Below, in pieces: positions 45,101 through 54,729 of a stretch of 64,000 bases of DNA. This stretch comes from Acetobacteraceae bacterium. Its GTDB lineage: Bacteria > Pseudomonadota > Alphaproteobacteria > Acetobacterales > Acetobacteraceae. The position numbers and the translations under genes are program-made. How positions within the stretch are numbered: position 1 is the stretch's first letter; each line of letters starts with the position of its first letter. The notes under the pieces are model-generated. The model was not told where the DNA came from and made no database searches. It worked only from the letters and a program-made list of their open reading frames with translations. The stretch lies in contig JASHOF010000012.1 in assembly GCA_030041255.1 (NCBI GenBank), positions 1 to 64,000 of the forward strand, in the 5' to 3' direction.

Positions 45101-45533
45101 CCAGAAGCCGCCCGAGCGGTCCCGTCGTGCCGCCGGTGAGCAGAAACAACCCCGCGGCATGTTCGAGGATTCGGGCTGTGGTCAGACGCGGCCCGAGCCC
45201 GGGCTCCGTCTCCAGAAAGGAAAGCGAGGAAAGCCGTTGCAGGTTGGCGAATCCGACCTCGTCCATCGCCAGCAGTACCAACGGGTCGGGAGCAAGCCGC
45301 GAATTGCCGGCCCGCGCGAGCCCGACCTGGCAGCCCATGATCGGCTGCACACCCTGGTCCGACGCTGCCTCACTGAACTCGAGCGCTCCGAACAGATTGC
45401 CCGAATCGGTCAACGCCACCGCCGGCATTCCGGCGTCTGCCGCGAGTGCGGCGATCGCTCCGGCCTTGATCGCCCCTTCGCTCAGGGAACAGGCGGAATG
45501 AACCCTCAGATGCACGAAATCGGCGCGCGGCAC
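42123..45533 (-). CDS. dnaE: DNA polymerase III alpha subunit
   Basis: The replicative polymerase, 1136 residues. The N-terminal PHP domain ([16 protein letters not shown], then [18 protein letters not shown]) is followed by the polymerase core with [16 protein letters not shown], the catalytic Asp pair in [29 protein letters not shown] and the [12 protein letters not shown] fingers. The helix-hairpin-helix and C-terminal OB domain ([20 protein letters not shown]) are present. The PHP His pair is degenerate (HLRVH, not HxH), as in polymerases that rely on DnaQ. It is the last gene of proS-lolC-lolD-dnaE; a long frame on the opposite strand is a composition effect. Confidence 0.97.
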   Translation of the reverse strand: [1136 protein letters not shown]

Positions 45534-45552
45534 AGCTGGTCCTCGATTCGTG

Positions 45553-46248
45553 TCAGTGAAGCACTTCGATCCTACCCTCCCTGAGGGTCAACCGGCGATC
45601 CATCCGCCCCGCAAGCTCCGGATTGTGGGTGGCAATCAGTGCCGCCAGCCCATGCGTGCGCGCGGCCGCCAGCAATTCCTCGAACACCACCCCTGCCGTT
45701 GCGACATCCAGATTTCCGGTTGGCTCGTCCGCCAGCAGCACTGCCGGCCCGTTCGCCAGCGCCCGTGCGATCGCCACTCGCTGCTGTTCTCCTCCCGAGA
45801 GGGCACCGGGCAGATGCCGTGCCCGCCCTGCCAACCCGAAAGACGTCAGCAGCGCCATCGCCCGCTCCTCGGCCGCCCGCCTCGTCACGCCGGCAATCAA
45901 CTGCGGCAGCATCACGTTCTCGGCCGCGCTGAACTCCCTGAGCAGATGGTGCATCTGGTAGACGAAGCCGATTCTCCGGAGCCGGATCTCCGTCCGCCCC
46001 ACGTCGGCGAGCCTCCCGGTGTCCTTTCCTTCGATCAGCACCGCCCCGCCATCCGGCCTCTCGAGCAGTCCCGCCAGATGCAGCAGGGTCGATTTGCCGG
46101 CGCCCGATGGTGCCAGCAGCCCCACGATCTCCCCCGCCGCCAGGGCAAGCTCGGCGCCCCGCAGCACGGCAAGCCCGCCCGCCCCGGTGCGATAGACACG
46201 CTCAAGTCGCCGCAGCACCAGCACCTCAGCCACGCGCTTGCACCTCAC
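45553..46248 (-). CDS. lolD: Lipoprotein-releasing system ATPase
   Basis: LolD powers release of outer-membrane lipoproteins from the inner membrane. The 231-residue ATPase has Walker [19 protein letters not shown]-loop [20 protein letters not shown], signature [15 protein letters not shown] and Walker [13 protein letters not shown], with the family's EPTGNLD ending. The start is a GTG at 46248 whose GTGA overlaps the lolC stop, so the two are coupled. A GTG five codons in is an alternative. Confidence 0.95.
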   Translation of the reverse strand: MRCKRVAEVLVLRRLERVYRTGAGGLAVLRGAELALAAGEIVGLLAPSGAGKSTLLHLAGLLERPDGGAVLIEGKDTGRLADVGRTEIRLRRIGFVYQMHHLLREFSAAENVMLPQLIAGVTRRAAEERAMALLTSFGLAGRARHLPGALSGGEQQRVAIARALANGPAVLLADEPTGNLDVATAGVVFEELLAAARTHGLAALIATHNPELAGRMDRRLTLREGRIEVLH

Positions 46249-47501
46249 TCATGCCGGAGCGCTTCGACCGGATCCGTCCGCGCCGCCCGCCAGCTTGGAT
46301 AGATCGTGGCCAGGAACGCCAGCGCCAGCGCCATCACGATCACCCGGATCACCTCGCGCCAGTCGAGCACGGCAGGAAGCTGCTCGAGGTAATAGACTTC
46401 CGGATTGAAGAGATCGGTCCCCGTGAGCCCCTGCAGCCATTGCCTGATCGTTTCGATGTTGTGGCAGAAAAGAATGCCGATCACCGTGCCCGCAACCGTT
46501 CCCACCACCCCGACCGACGCCCCGCACATCAGGAAGATGCGCATCACCGCCCCGCGGCTCGCCCCGATCGTGCGCAGAACTGCGATGTCTCCCGTCTTGT
46601 CCTTCACCATCATGATCAGGGACGAAACGATATTGAACGCGGCTACCAGGATGATCAGCGTGAGGATCAGGAACATTACGTTCCGCTCCACTGTGACCGC
46701 CGCGAAGAAGCTGTCGTTCGCCTGCTGCCAGTCGATGATTCTGAGCGGCCGCCCGGCGAGAGTCCGTGCGATCTTCGCTTCCACGCCACCGACCGCATCG
46801 GGATTCGAGAGCGTCACCTGGATTTGCGTTGCCGCGTTGGGCTTCTGGAAGAATACCTGCGCGGCCACGAGCGGCAGGAATACGAAGGTTGAATCGTACT
46901 CGTTCATCCCGACCTGGAAGATTGCCACTACCCGGTACGCGCGAATGCGCGGAATGGTGCCGAGCACGGTCGCCGCCCCCTGCGGCGAGACGAGCGTGAT
47001 CCGATCACCGACACGAAGTCCGAGCGCGCTCGCCACCCCGCTGCCGATGGCGGCCGCATCCTCGCTCGTGAAGTCCTTCAGGTCGCCCGCGATGACATGC
47101 CCGCTCACCGAACTCAGTGCTTCCAGGTCGGCTTGCCCGATGCCGCGGATCAGCCCACCGACCGCCGCCCCGTGATCATTGCTGAGCAGGACCTGGCCCT
47201 CAACGATCGGCATAGCCGAAACGACACCTGGCACCGCCCGGATCGTCCTCGCGATCGCTTGGTAATCGCTGATTGCCACACCCACCCCGTAGACACCGAG
47301 ATCTCCGTTGAGCCCGAGGATCCGGGCCAGCAACTCCTGGCGGAACCCGTTCATCACGCTCATCACGATGATCAGTGTCGCCACACCGAGCGCGATTCCG
47401 ATCAGCGAGAACGCGGCGATGACCGAGACGAACCGCTCGCCCCGCCGCGCCCGCAGATAGCGGAGCGCGACCGTCCGCTCAAAGGCACCGAACATGCTCA
47501 A
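46245..47501 (-). CDS. lolC: Lipoprotein-releasing system permease (LolC/LolE)
   Basis: A 418-residue inner-membrane permease. [20 protein letters not shown] leads into the first helix [21 protein letters not shown] periplasmic domain (about residues 50-270) is followed by three helices, the first with [20 protein letters not shown], the coupling region, and the end [20 protein letters not shown], which is the FtsX/LolC family signature. With one such gene, it probably forms a LolC2D2 (LolF-like) complex. It overlaps both proS (ATGA) and lolD. Confidence 0.95.
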   Translation of the reverse strand: MSMFGAFERTVALRYLRARRGERFVSVIAAFSLIGIALGVATLIIVMSVMNGFRQELLARILGLNGDLGVYGVGVAISDYQAIARTIRAVPGVVSAMPIVEGQVLLSNDHGAAVGGLIRGIGQADLEALSSVSGHVIAGDLKDFTSEDAAAIGSGVASALGLRVGDRITLVSPQGAATVLGTIPRIRAYRVVAIFQVGMNEYDSTFVFLPLVAAQVFFQKPNAATQIQVTLSNPDAVGGVEAKIARTLAGRPLRIIDWQQANDSFFAAVTVERNVMFLILTLIILVAAFNIVSSLIMMVKDKTGDIAVLRTIGASRGAVMRIFLMCGASVGVVGTVAGTVIGILFCHNIETIRQWLQGLTGTDLFNPEVYYLEQLPAVLDWREVIRVIVMALALAFLATIYPSWRAARTDPVEALRHE

Positions 47502-48808
47502 ACGATCTGCGCGAGAGCCGAATCGAGCGAGAGCTCCTGCCGCTCGCCGCTCGCCCTACGCTTCAGCTCCACCTGGCCCCTCGCCGCCCCGCGCGGGCCG
47601 ACGATGAGCTGCCAGGGATGACCCATCAGGTCGGCATCCGCGAACTTGACACCCGCGCGTTCCTCCCGGTCGTCATAAAGCACCGACGGGGCAAGTTTCC
47701 CGTAAAGGTCTTCCGCCATCCGCTCGCACGCCGGATCACCGGCCTTGAGATTCAGGATCGCCGCGCGGAACGGCGCCACCGCATCCGGCCAGATGATCCC
47801 CGCCTCGTCGTGGAACGCCTCGATCAGGGCGCCGACCAGCCGGCTCACACCGATGCCGTAGCTGCCCATTTCCGGTGCCACCGGACGCCCGTCCGGCCCG
47901 GCTACAGCAAAGCCCATCGCGGTGCTGTATTTGGTGCCGAAATAGAAAACGTGCCCGACTTCGATCCCGCGCCCTTCGCGCCGCCGCCCTGCCGCAAGTG
48001 CTGCAAAGGCTGCCGGATCGTGCTTCTCGTCGGTCGCGGCGTAGTGCGTCGTCACCAGCCCGAAGAAGCGATCGAGATCGGCTTCCGAAAAAATATCAAA
48101 GCCGCTCGCAGAATAATCGATTTCCTCGAACGCCGCATCGTAATAGACGGCGCTCTCCCCGGTTGGTGCGAGGATGATGAACTCGTGGCTCATATTGCCG
48201 CCGATCGGCCCGGATTCGGCCTGCATCGGAATCGCCTTCAGCCCCATCCGGCGGAACGTGCGCATATAGGAAAGCATCATCCGGCGGTAGCTCGCCACCG
48301 CACCCGCGTAGTCGATGTCGAAACTGTAAGCGTCCTTCATCAGGAACTCGCGCCCCCGCATCACCCCGAAGCGCGGCCTCACCTCATCGCGGAACTTCCA
48401 CTGGATATGATAGAGGATCTGCGGCAGGGCACGGTACGAGCGCACCGACTGGCGGAACAGATCCGTGATCATCTCCTCGTTGGTCGGCCCGTAGAGAAGA
48501 TCACGTTCGTGCCGGTCTTTCAGGCGCAGCATCTCCTTGCCGTAGTCCTCGTAGCGCCCGCTCTCGCGCCAGAGCTCTGCCGGCTGGATGGTCGGCATCA
48601 GAAGCTCCTGCGCGCCGGCTGCGTCCTGCTCTTCGCGCACGATCCGGGCTACCTTCTGCAGCACCCTGAGGCCAGCCGGCAGCCAGGCGTAGATGCCGGC
48701 CGCGGTCTGCCGCACCAGGCCCGCGCGCAGCATGAGCCGGTGCGAGACGATCTGCGCTTCGGTTGGAGTTTCCTTCAATGTCGGCACCAGGCTGTGGGAA
48801 AGGCGCAT
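47498..48808 (-). CDS. proS: Prolyl-tRNA synthetase, short (alphaproteobacterial) type
   Basis: The 436-residue class II synthetase charges tRNA-Pro. Motif 1 region [20 protein letters not shown], motif 2 [25 protein letters not shown] (an interior part is shown by [12 protein letters not shown]), motif 3 [17 protein letters not shown], and the C-terminal anticodon domain are present. The large editing insertion of bacterial ProRS is absent, which is the mitochondrial/alphaproteobacterial form. It is the first gene of the proS-lolC-lolD-dnaE operon. Confidence 0.95.
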   Translation of the reverse strand: MRLSHSLVPTLKETPTEAQIVSHRLMLRAGLVRQTAAGIYAWLPAGLRVLQKVARIVREEQDAAGAQELLMPTIQPAELWRESGRYEDYGKEMLRLKDRHERDLLYGPTNEEMITDLFRQSVRSYRALPQILYHIQWKFRDEVRPRFGVMRGREFLMKDAYSFDIDYAGAVASYRRMMLSYMRTFRRMGLKAIPMQAESGPIGGNMSHEFIILAPTGESAVYYDAAFEEIDYSASGFDIFSEADLDRFFGLVTTHYAATDEKHDPAAFAALAAGRRREGRGIEVGHVFYFGTKYSTAMGFAVAGPDGRPVAPEMGSYGIGVSRLVGALIEAFHDEAGIIWPDAVAPFRAAILNLKAGDPACERMAEDLYGKLAPSVLYDDREERAGVKFADADLMGHPWQLIVGPRGAARGQVELKRRASGERQELSLDSALAQIV

Positions 48809-48894
48809 CGCGCGCTTGGTCCTCCTTACTTCGCGGCTGGCACGCTACAGGCCCGGCTCGCCGGCGGCCAGACGGTCATCGCCGTACGCCACTT

Positions 48895-48909
48895 TTGTGC
48901 ACTGCACAA
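48895..48909. promoter_or_regulatory. Palindrome TTGTGCACTGCACAA upstream of proS
   Basis: A perfect 7-base inverted repeat around one C. It shares the core GCACTGCA with the palindrome at 60938-60948. It lies 86 bases before proS on one side and about 50 bases before the candidate promoter at 48962 on the other. It could be an operator for either direction. Confidence 0.4.
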
Positions 48910-48961
48910 TAGAGCCGCGCAATAAAATCGATAATTTCCCGTTTCACCGGAACGAAATCGC

Positions 48962-48990
48962 GTGACACGCAATCGGCAAACGGCTAACAG
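48962..48990 (+). promoter_or_regulatory. Candidate sigma-70-like promoter of the pre-kdsB transcript
   Basis: GTGACA (48962-48967) and TAACAG (48985-48990) are 17 bases apart. The -35 box is good, the -10 box mediocre. A start near 48997 would fit the terminator-ended transcript that follows. Confidence 0.35.
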
Positions 48991-48996
48991 AGACTG

Positions 48997-49081
48997 GGCA
49001 GTTGGCCAAGTTTAGGGAGAGAACGTATCCTCTGCTTGGCGGGATGAGGAGGGCTTCCTCATCCTGCCTATTTTTGTTTTT
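48997..49081 (+). ncRNA. Candidate small RNA or kdsB leader ending in a strong terminator
   Basis: The 332-base gap between proS and kdsB holds no supported gene. About 85 bases downstream of a candidate promoter end in a perfect-looking Rho-independent terminator, so a short independent transcript is plausible. GCCAAG (49004-49009) can pair with CTTGGC (49035-49040), whose last three bases also form the foot of the terminator stem, so the two structures exclude each other in part, like an attenuator. TTGGCCAA appears at both 49002-49009 and 49080-49087. I recognise no known RNA family. Confidence 0.4.
49038..49081 (+). terminator. Rho-independent terminator before kdsB
   Basis: GGCGGGATGAGGA (49038-49050) pairs with TCCTCATCCTGCC (49056-49068) through 13 positions including one G-T, with a 5-base loop. 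TATTTTTGTTTTT follows. It ends 60 bases before the kdsB start. Confidence 0.8.
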
Positions 49082-49140
49082 GGCCAACCGAGCGAATCCT
49101 CCGCATCGCTCGCCGACACGCATCCGAGGCATTCCTCCCT

Positions 49141-49878
49141 GTGCGACCCGTCGTCGTCATTCCTACGCGCCTGGGCTCTCAGCGCCTGCCCGGTAAAGCG
49201 CTGACCGAAATCGCCGGCGAGCCGATGATCGTGCAGGTCTGGCGCCGTGGCATGGAAGCCGATATCGGCCCCGTGCTCGTCGCCTGCGGCGACGCTCCGA
49301 TTGCGGATGCGATCCGTGCCGCCGGCGGCGAGGCGGTGCTCACCGATCCTGCGCTCCCCACCGGATCCGACCGCGTGCAGGCCGCACTAGCCTTGACCGA
49401 TCCCGGCTGTCGCTACGACATCGTCGTCGTGCTGCAGGGCGATCTGCCGACCATCGATCCCGCCGTGCTGCGTGCCACCCTCCCGCCGCTCGCCGAGCCC
49501 GAAGTCAGCATCTCCACACTCGCCACCGAAATCACGGATCCGCTCGAGCTCCAGGCCCCCCAGGTCGTCAAGATCGCGCTCGCCATTCGCCCCGGTCGTG
49601 CGACCGGCCGTGCGCTCTATTTCAGCCGCGCCGTCATCCCCGGCGGCGCCGGGCCGCATTATCATCATGTTGGCCTCTACACCTATCGCCGCCCGGCACT
49701 CGACCGCTATGTGTCGCTCCCACGCGGAGTACTGGAAAGGCGTGAAAATCTCGAACAGCTCCGCGCTCTCGAACACGGCATGCGCATCGACGCTACTGTG
49801 ATCGAGACCGAGCCTCTCGGCGTGGACACACTCGCGGATCTCGAACGCGCGCGCTCCTTCCTTGGCAGAATGCCTTGA
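49141..49878 (+). CDS. kdsB: 3-deoxy-manno-octulosonate cytidylyltransferase
   Basis: KdsB activates Kdo as CMP-Kdo for lipid A core synthesis. The 245-residue product has the nucleotide loop VVVIPTRLGSQRLPGKALTE, the metal-site VVVLQGDLPTIDP, ALYFSRAVIPGG and HHVGLYTYRRPALDRYV. The start is GTG at 49141 (MRPVVVIPTRLGSQRLPGK). A strong terminator lies 60 bases upstream, so kdsB either has its own promoter in that short gap or depends on read-through. It is convergent with secA. Confidence 0.95.
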   Translation: MRPVVVIPTRLGSQRLPGKALTEIAGEPMIVQVWRRGMEADIGPVLVACGDAPIADAIRAAGGEAVLTDPALPTGSDRVQAALALTDPGCRYDIVVVLQGDLPTIDPAVLRATLPPLAEPEVSISTLATEITDPLELQAPQVVKIALAIRPGRATGRALYFSRAVIPGGAGPHYHHVGLYTYRRPALDRYVSLPRGVLERRENLEQLRALEHGMRIDATVIETEPLGVDTLADLERARSFLGRMP

Positions 49879-50000
49879 CACCCCTCTCGATTCACGCCGT
49901 TCCCCCTTGGTTGCCATCTCATCGAAGAGAGAGGGCCTTGGGCTCAGCAGGGCCAAGCGGCGTATGTCCCACGCCTTCCCGGCACACCCTGTGTGCGACC

Positions 50001-52751
50001 CTAAATCAGCCTTCCATGGCAGTGCTTGTACTTCTTCCCTGACCCGCACGGACATGGTGCGTTGCGTGGCGTCGTTCGCCATGTGGCCGGATCCGCCAGA
50101 TTGAGTGGCACCGTCCTGACCGGCTGCGGCACCATCCGCGGCTGCTCCGCCTGCGCCGGCGTGCCGCCCGCCCCGACCAGCTCGAGTTCGGCGCTGGCCA
50201 TCGCCGGATCGGGATGGCTCTCGTACACGACCTGCTGCCGCGGCTGAAAGTCGGCGGCCGGCGGTGCTTCGGCGGTAATCTCGACGCGCGCCAGCAGCAT
50301 CGTCACCCGCTCTTTCAACTCGTCCAGCATGGCGTTGAACATCAGGAACGCCTCGCCCTTGTACTCGTTCAAGGGGTCGCGCTGGCCATAGGCACGCAGC
50401 CCGATTCCCTGCCGCAGATGATCGAGCAGCAGCAGATGCTCCTTCCACACCTGGTCAAGCGTCTGGATCAGCAGCGATTTCTCGATCAGCCGCATCAGCT
50501 CCCGGCCGTAATTGGCGGCCTTCGCCGCCATCAAGGTATCCGTCGCCCGCTCGATCCGGGTGCGGATCTCGACCTCGGCGATTCCCTCTTCTGCAGCCCA
50601 TTCCTCGACCGGCAGAGAAAGGTTGAAGATGCGCTGCACATCCTCGCCGAGTTCCTTCATCTCCCATTGCTCGGCGAATGCACGCTCGGGAATGCGCCGC
50701 GCTACCAGCGCGGCAATAACCTCGCCACGCATCGCCGCAATCGTCTCGGAGACATCCTCACTCTTCATGAACTCACGACGTTGCGCGTATACCTCCTTGC
50801 GCTGATCGTTCATCACGTCATCGTATTTCAGCACGTTCTTGCGGGTGTCGAAGTTACGCTCCTCGACCTTCTTCTGCGCCCGCTCCAGCGCCTTATTGAT
50901 CCATGGATGGATGATCGCCTCACCCTCCTTGAGCCCGAGCTTTTGCAGCATCCCGCCCATCTTGTCCGAGCCAAAGATGCGCATCAGGTCGTCCTCAAGC
51001 GAGAGGAAGAAGCGCGAACGCCCCGGATCGCCCTGTCGCCCCGAGCGGCCGCGGAGCTGGTTGTCGATCCGTCGGCTCTCGTGCCGCTCGGTGCCGATCA
51101 CAAACAGGCCACCCGCACTCTTCACTGCCTCGTTGGCGACCGCCACTTCCGCCTGGATTTCTGCCGCCCGTACCGCGCGCGCCGCCTCGTCCTCTGTTCC
51201 GGCGAGCTCGTGCTTCAGGCGCATCGCGAGGTTGCCGCCAAGCTGGATGTCGGTGCCGCGCCCGGCCATGTTGGTCGCGATCGTCACCGTGCCCGGGGCG
51301 CCGGCCTCGGCGATGATGCCGGCCTCCTGTTCATGGAATCGCGCATTCAGGACGTTGTGCGGAATTCGCTTCTTCTTCAGAAGTCCGCTCAGATGCTCGC
51401 TCTTCTCGATGCTCACCGTGCCCACCAGCACCGGTTGGCCACGCTTGCGCGATTCCTCGATCAGCGCCACCACCGCCCGATTTTTCTCTTCGGTGGTGCG
51501 GTACACCTCGTCGTCTTCGTCATTGCGGATCACCGGCTCATTGGTCGGGATCTCCACCGCGTCGAGTTTGTAGATCTCGCCGAACTCGTCGGCTTCGGTG
51601 ATCGCCGTCCCGGTCATGCCGGCAAGCTTCGGGTAGAGGCGGAAATAGTTCTGGAAGGTGATCGAGGCGAGCGTCTGGTTCTCTGCCTGCACGGTCACGA
51701 ATTCCTTGGCTTCGAGCGCCTGGTGCAGCCCTTCCGAATAGCGCCTGCCCTCCATCATCCGTCCGGTGAACTCGTCGATGATCACCACTTTGTCCTGGCG
51801 TACGATATAATCGGTATCGCGCGCAAACAACACATGCGCGCGCAGGCTTTGCGTCACGTGGTGCAGTACCGAGACGTTGAAGATGTCGTAGAGATTGCCC
51901 TCCTCGATGAGCCCTGCGGTCTTCAGCATATCCTCCACCCGCTCCGAGCCCGGTTCGGTCAGCGCAACGGTGCGGAACTTCTCGTCCTTTTCGTAGGTCT
52001 CGGGATCCTTCACCAGCTCCGCCACCACCGCGTTGACCCGCCGATAGAGGTCGGAAGAGTCCTCTGCCGGCCCGGAGATGATCAAGGGCGTCCTCGCCTC
52101 GTCGATCAGGATGCTGTCCACCTCATCCACGATCCCATAGTCGAACTCCCGCTGCACCATGTCCTCGAGGCGGAACTTCATGTTGTCGCGGAGATAATCG
52201 AAGCCGAATTCGTTGTTCGTGCCGTAGGTGACATCGGCCGCGTAGGCCGCACGCTTCTGGGTATCGTCCTGCCCGTGCACGATCACACCGACGCTCATGC
52301 CAAGGAACTTATAGATCTCTCCCATCCACTCGGCGTCGCGCCGGGCGAGATAATCGTTCACCGTCACCACATGCACGCCCTTGCCGGCCAGGGCGTTCAG
52401 ATAAACCGGCAATGCGGCGACCAGCGTCTTGCCCTCGCCCGTCTTCATCTCGGCGATCTTGCCCTCGTGCAGCACCATGCCCCCGATGAGCTGCACGTCG
52501 AAGGGGCGCATCCCAAGCGTCCGCTTCGCCGCCTCACGCGCCACCGCGAAGGCCTCCGGCAGCAGCGCTTCGAGAGTCGCACCATCGGTGAGCCGCGCCC
52601 TGAACTCTACCGTCCTGGCCGCCAGCGCCGCATCCGTGAGCGCGGCCATCGCCGGCTCGAGTGCATTGATCTCCGGCACCCGCCTCCGATAGGCGCGCAG
52701 TGCCCGCTCATTGGCGGTGCCGAATACCTTGCGGGCGATGGCGGAGAACAT
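50001..52751 (-). CDS. secA: Preprotein translocase ATPase SecA
   Basis: SecA drives proteins through SecYEG. The 916-residue product has Walker [56 protein letters not shown], the motif [17 protein letters not shown], the [11 protein letters not shown] helicase motif and a C-terminal SecB/zinc tail [21 protein letters not shown] opens the frame at 52766, but ATG 52751 ([11 protein letters not shown]) has AAGGG 6 bases upstream. The length is typical of alphaproteobacteria. It is divergent from argJ with a 186-base gap. Confidence 0.97.
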   Translation of the reverse strand: MFSAIARKVFGTANERALRAYRRRVPEINALEPAMAALTDAALAARTVEFRARLTDGATLEALLPEAFAVAREAAKRTLGMRPFDVQLIGGMVLHEGKIAEMKTGEGKTLVAALPVYLNALAGKGVHVVTVNDYLARRDAEWMGEIYKFLGMSVGVIVHGQDDTQKRAAYAADVTYGTNNEFGFDYLRDNMKFRLEDMVQREFDYGIVDEVDSILIDEARTPLIISGPAEDSSDLYRRVNAVVAELVKDPETYEKDEKFRTVALTEPGSERVEDMLKTAGLIEEGNLYDIFNVSVLHHVTQSLRAHVLFARDTDYIVRQDKVVIIDEFTGRMMEGRRYSEGLHQALEAKEFVTVQAENQTLASITFQNYFRLYPKLAGMTGTAITEADEFGEIYKLDAVEIPTNEPVIRNDEDDEVYRTTEEKNRAVVALIEESRKRGQPVLVGTVSIEKSEHLSGLLKKKRIPHNVLNARFHEQEAGIIAEAGAPGTVTIATNMAGRGTDIQLGGNLAMRLKHELAGTEDEAARAVRAAEIQAEVAVANEAVKSAGGLFVIGTERHESRRIDNQLRGRSGRQGDPGRSRFFLSLEDDLMRIFGSDKMGGMLQKLGLKEGEAIIHPWINKALERAQKKVEERNFDTRKNVLKYDDVMNDQRKEVYAQRREFMKSEDVSETIAAMRGEVIAALVARRIPERAFAEQWEMKELGEDVQRIFNLSLPVEEWAAEEGIAEVEIRTRIERATDTLMAAKAANYGRELMRLIEKSLLIQTLDQVWKEHLLLLDHLRQGIGLRAYGQRDPLNEYKGEAFLMFNAMLDELKERVTMLLARVEITAEAPPAADFQPRQQVVYESHPDPAMASAELELVGAGGTPAQAEQPRMVPQPVRTVPLNLADPATWRTTPRNAPCPCGSGKKYKHCHGRLI

Positions 52752-52937
52752 AAAGACCCTTCGCAACTGGCGGTGAGGTCATGTCGGGCCCCCCGGCTGC
52801 GCACGAGATAGGGCTCGCCTCTCGCCCGGTCAACGCAGGCCGCACTGATCCCGGGCCCGCGTTCTTGTCCGTCCCGACGGCCCGGCGCATCATCGGCTTA
52901 CCCGTTCATCTCCAGATTTGCCCATGCGGAGCGCCCG

Positions 52938-54164
52938 ATGCCATCCGTTTCCCCACTCGCCGTGCCTTTGCCGGAACTTCCGCCCGTACCCGGAGTCCGC
53001 CTTGCCGCCGGCGCGGCCGGGATCCGTTACCAGAACCGATCCGATCTGATGCTCGCCGAGTTTTCCCCCGGCACCACGGTCGCCGGCGTCTTCACCCGGA
53101 ACCGCTGTCCCGGCGCCCCCGTCGATTGGTGCCGCTCGTCTCTTCGTTCCGGCCGCGCCCGCGCGCTCGTCGTCAACTCCGGCAATGCCAACGTCTTCAC
53201 CGGCCGTGCCGGCCGCACCGCGGTCGAGGCCACCGCTGCCACCGCCTCCCGCCTCATCGGCTGTCCGGCCCGCCAGGTCTTCCTTGCCTCGACCGGCGTC
53301 ATCGGCGAGGCCCTTCCCTACGAGCGCCTCACGGCCGCACTTCCCGCCCTCTACACCAACCTCTCTGGACACGGCTGGGAAGCCGCCGCCCGCGCCATCA
53401 TGACCACCGACACTTTCCCCAAGGCCGCCACCCGCACCGCCACCATCGGCGGCACCGAGGTGCGATTGAGCGGCATCGCCAAAGGCAGCGGCATGATCGC
53501 CCCCGACATGGCGACCCTGCTGGCTTTCGTTTTCACGGACGCCAAGCTCCCCGCGCCGCTCCTGAGCCGCCTCCTTGCCGCCGGCACCGCCCAGAGCTTC
53601 AACGCCATAACCGTGGATTCCGATACCTCGACCTCGGACACTCTCCTGTTCTTCGCCACCGGCCAGGCCCACCATCCGCGCGTCCCTCCCGCCGGCGGGT
53701 CAGCCCTAGCCGACTTCCGCCGTGCGCTCTTTGCCCTCCTCTCCGACCTCGCCGTTGCCGTCGCGCGTGACGGCGAGGGCGCAGAGAAGCTCATTGCCAT
53801 CGATGTCTCAGGCGCCGTCTCCGCCCGCTCCGCCCGGCGCGTCGCGTTCGCGATCGCCAATTCCCCCCTCGTCAAGACTGCAGTCGCCGGCGCAGATGCC
53901 AACTGGGGCCGCATCGTCATGGCAGTTGGCAAGGCTGGCGAGCCCGCCGACCGCGACCGGCTTTCGATTGCCATCGGCGGCGTGTGGCTGGCGCGCGCCG
54001 GGAGCGTCGTCCCCGGCTACGACGAGGCGCCGGTCGTGCGTCACATGCAGGGCCACGAGATTGCCATCGCTGTCGATCTCGGCCTCGGCAAAGGCTCGGC
54101 CCGCGTTTTCACCTGCGATCTCACGCACGGTTATATCGACATCAACGGCAGCTACCGAAGCTAG
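52938..54164 (+). CDS. argJ: Bifunctional glutamate N-acetyltransferase / amino-acid acetyltransferase
   Basis: ArgJ recycles the acetyl group from N-acetylornithine to glutamate in arginine synthesis. The 408-residue precursor is cleaved autocatalytically before the Thr of the KGSGMIAPDMATLLAF motif (here the segment IAPDMATLLAFVFTD, with cleavage before the Thr). Other blocks are VAGVFTRNRCPGAPVDW, ALVVNSGNANVFTG and the end VFTCDLTHGYIDINGSYRS. GGAG lies 7 bases before ATG 52938. The parvulin gene that often lies between secA and argJ in relatives is absent. Confidence 0.95.
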   Translation: MPSVSPLAVPLPELPPVPGVRLAAGAAGIRYQNRSDLMLAEFSPGTTVAGVFTRNRCPGAPVDWCRSSLRSGRARALVVNSGNANVFTGRAGRTAVEATAATASRLIGCPARQVFLASTGVIGEALPYERLTAALPALYTNLSGHGWEAAARAIMTTDTFPKAATRTATIGGTEVRLSGIAKGSGMIAPDMATLLAFVFTDAKLPAPLLSRLLAAGTAQSFNAITVDSDTSTSDTLLFFATGQAHHPRVPPAGGSALADFRRALFALLSDLAVAVARDGEGAEKLIAIDVSGAVSARSARRVAFAIANSPLVKTAVAGADANWGRIVMAVGKAGEPADRDRLSIAIGGVWLARAGSVVPGYDEAPVVRHMQGHEIAIAVDLGLGKGSARVFTCDLTHGYIDINGSYRS

Positions 54165-54169
54165 CCAGA

Positions 54170-54409
54170 CTTCGCCGTTTCGGCCGCGCGCCAGGGTGTT
54201 TTGCGGTGCAAGTAGTTGATTTGGAAGGCATCGCGGTGACGAAGGCATGGCGCGCCAGGCTGGCGAGATCGGCGAGCAGAGTGCGGAAGCCGTGCACCGG
54301 CAGCCCACCGGGGGTGAGGCCGATGGTCTCTTTGCTGATGGCTGCCGATGAGCGCTCAGCCTTGGCGACGATGCTTGTGCGCTCTGCTGCTGCGGTCTCT
54401 TTGTTTTTT
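54170..54409 (-). pseudogene. Transposase C-terminal relic
   Basis: A minus-strand frame without an upstream start reads KNKETAAAERTSIVAKAERS, then GLTPGGLPVHGFRTLLADLA and SLARHAFVTAM, after which similarity stops. From memory this GLPVHxFRxLLxDLAxLxR pattern is typical of the C-terminus of DDE transposases of the IS1634-like type. The 5' two-thirds and any terminal repeats are missing. AGCGGGT (54411-54417) and ACCCGCT (54446-54452) form a perfect inverted repeat at its edge. The remainder to 54729 shows nothing else supportable. Confidence 0.45.
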
Positions 54410-54729
54410 CAGCGGGTCGTGTCCCTAGTTACGATTGTTCCCGTAACCCGCTATGACAAGCCCGCGAACGGCGCAGGCGATCGCCGAGCAAGCTCCGGCC
54501 GCCAAACCACCGCCTGCACTGTTCCCGGACGGCTATCAGCTCTTTCGCCAGCCGTGCCGGTTGCCGCTTCGCGATGGTTCTATAAATGTTTCTGTCGGCC
54601 GGCAGTACAATAGCGACGATCGCACGTCTCACCAGATTGGGGTCCGCGCACCAATGGGCCCGTACTCATGCATCCGCGGCCTGCCCATCGCGCAGACCGG
54701 CTCGCGTTGCTTCCGTTAACTGGCGGTCA

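Noticed and set aside
42276-45584. Open frame of about 1100 codons on the plus strand opposite dnaE
   Set aside because: It is a mirror of dnaE codon bias in GC-rich DNA. The product is rich in His, Arg and Gln with no family motif, while the minus strand encodes a complete polymerase.
48810-49140. Known riboswitch upstream of kdsB or proS
   Set aside because: No conserved core of the riboswitch classes I know could be matched; only the terminator and a competing stem are supported.
50214-52811. Open frame of about 865 codons on the plus strand opposite secA
   Set aside because: Same effect: SecA motifs are complete on the minus strand, and the opposite product has no recognisable domain.
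54453-54719. 88-codon plus-strand frame after the transposase relic
   Set aside because: No ribosome site, no family resemblance and no neighbour support; it spans low-information remnant DNA.
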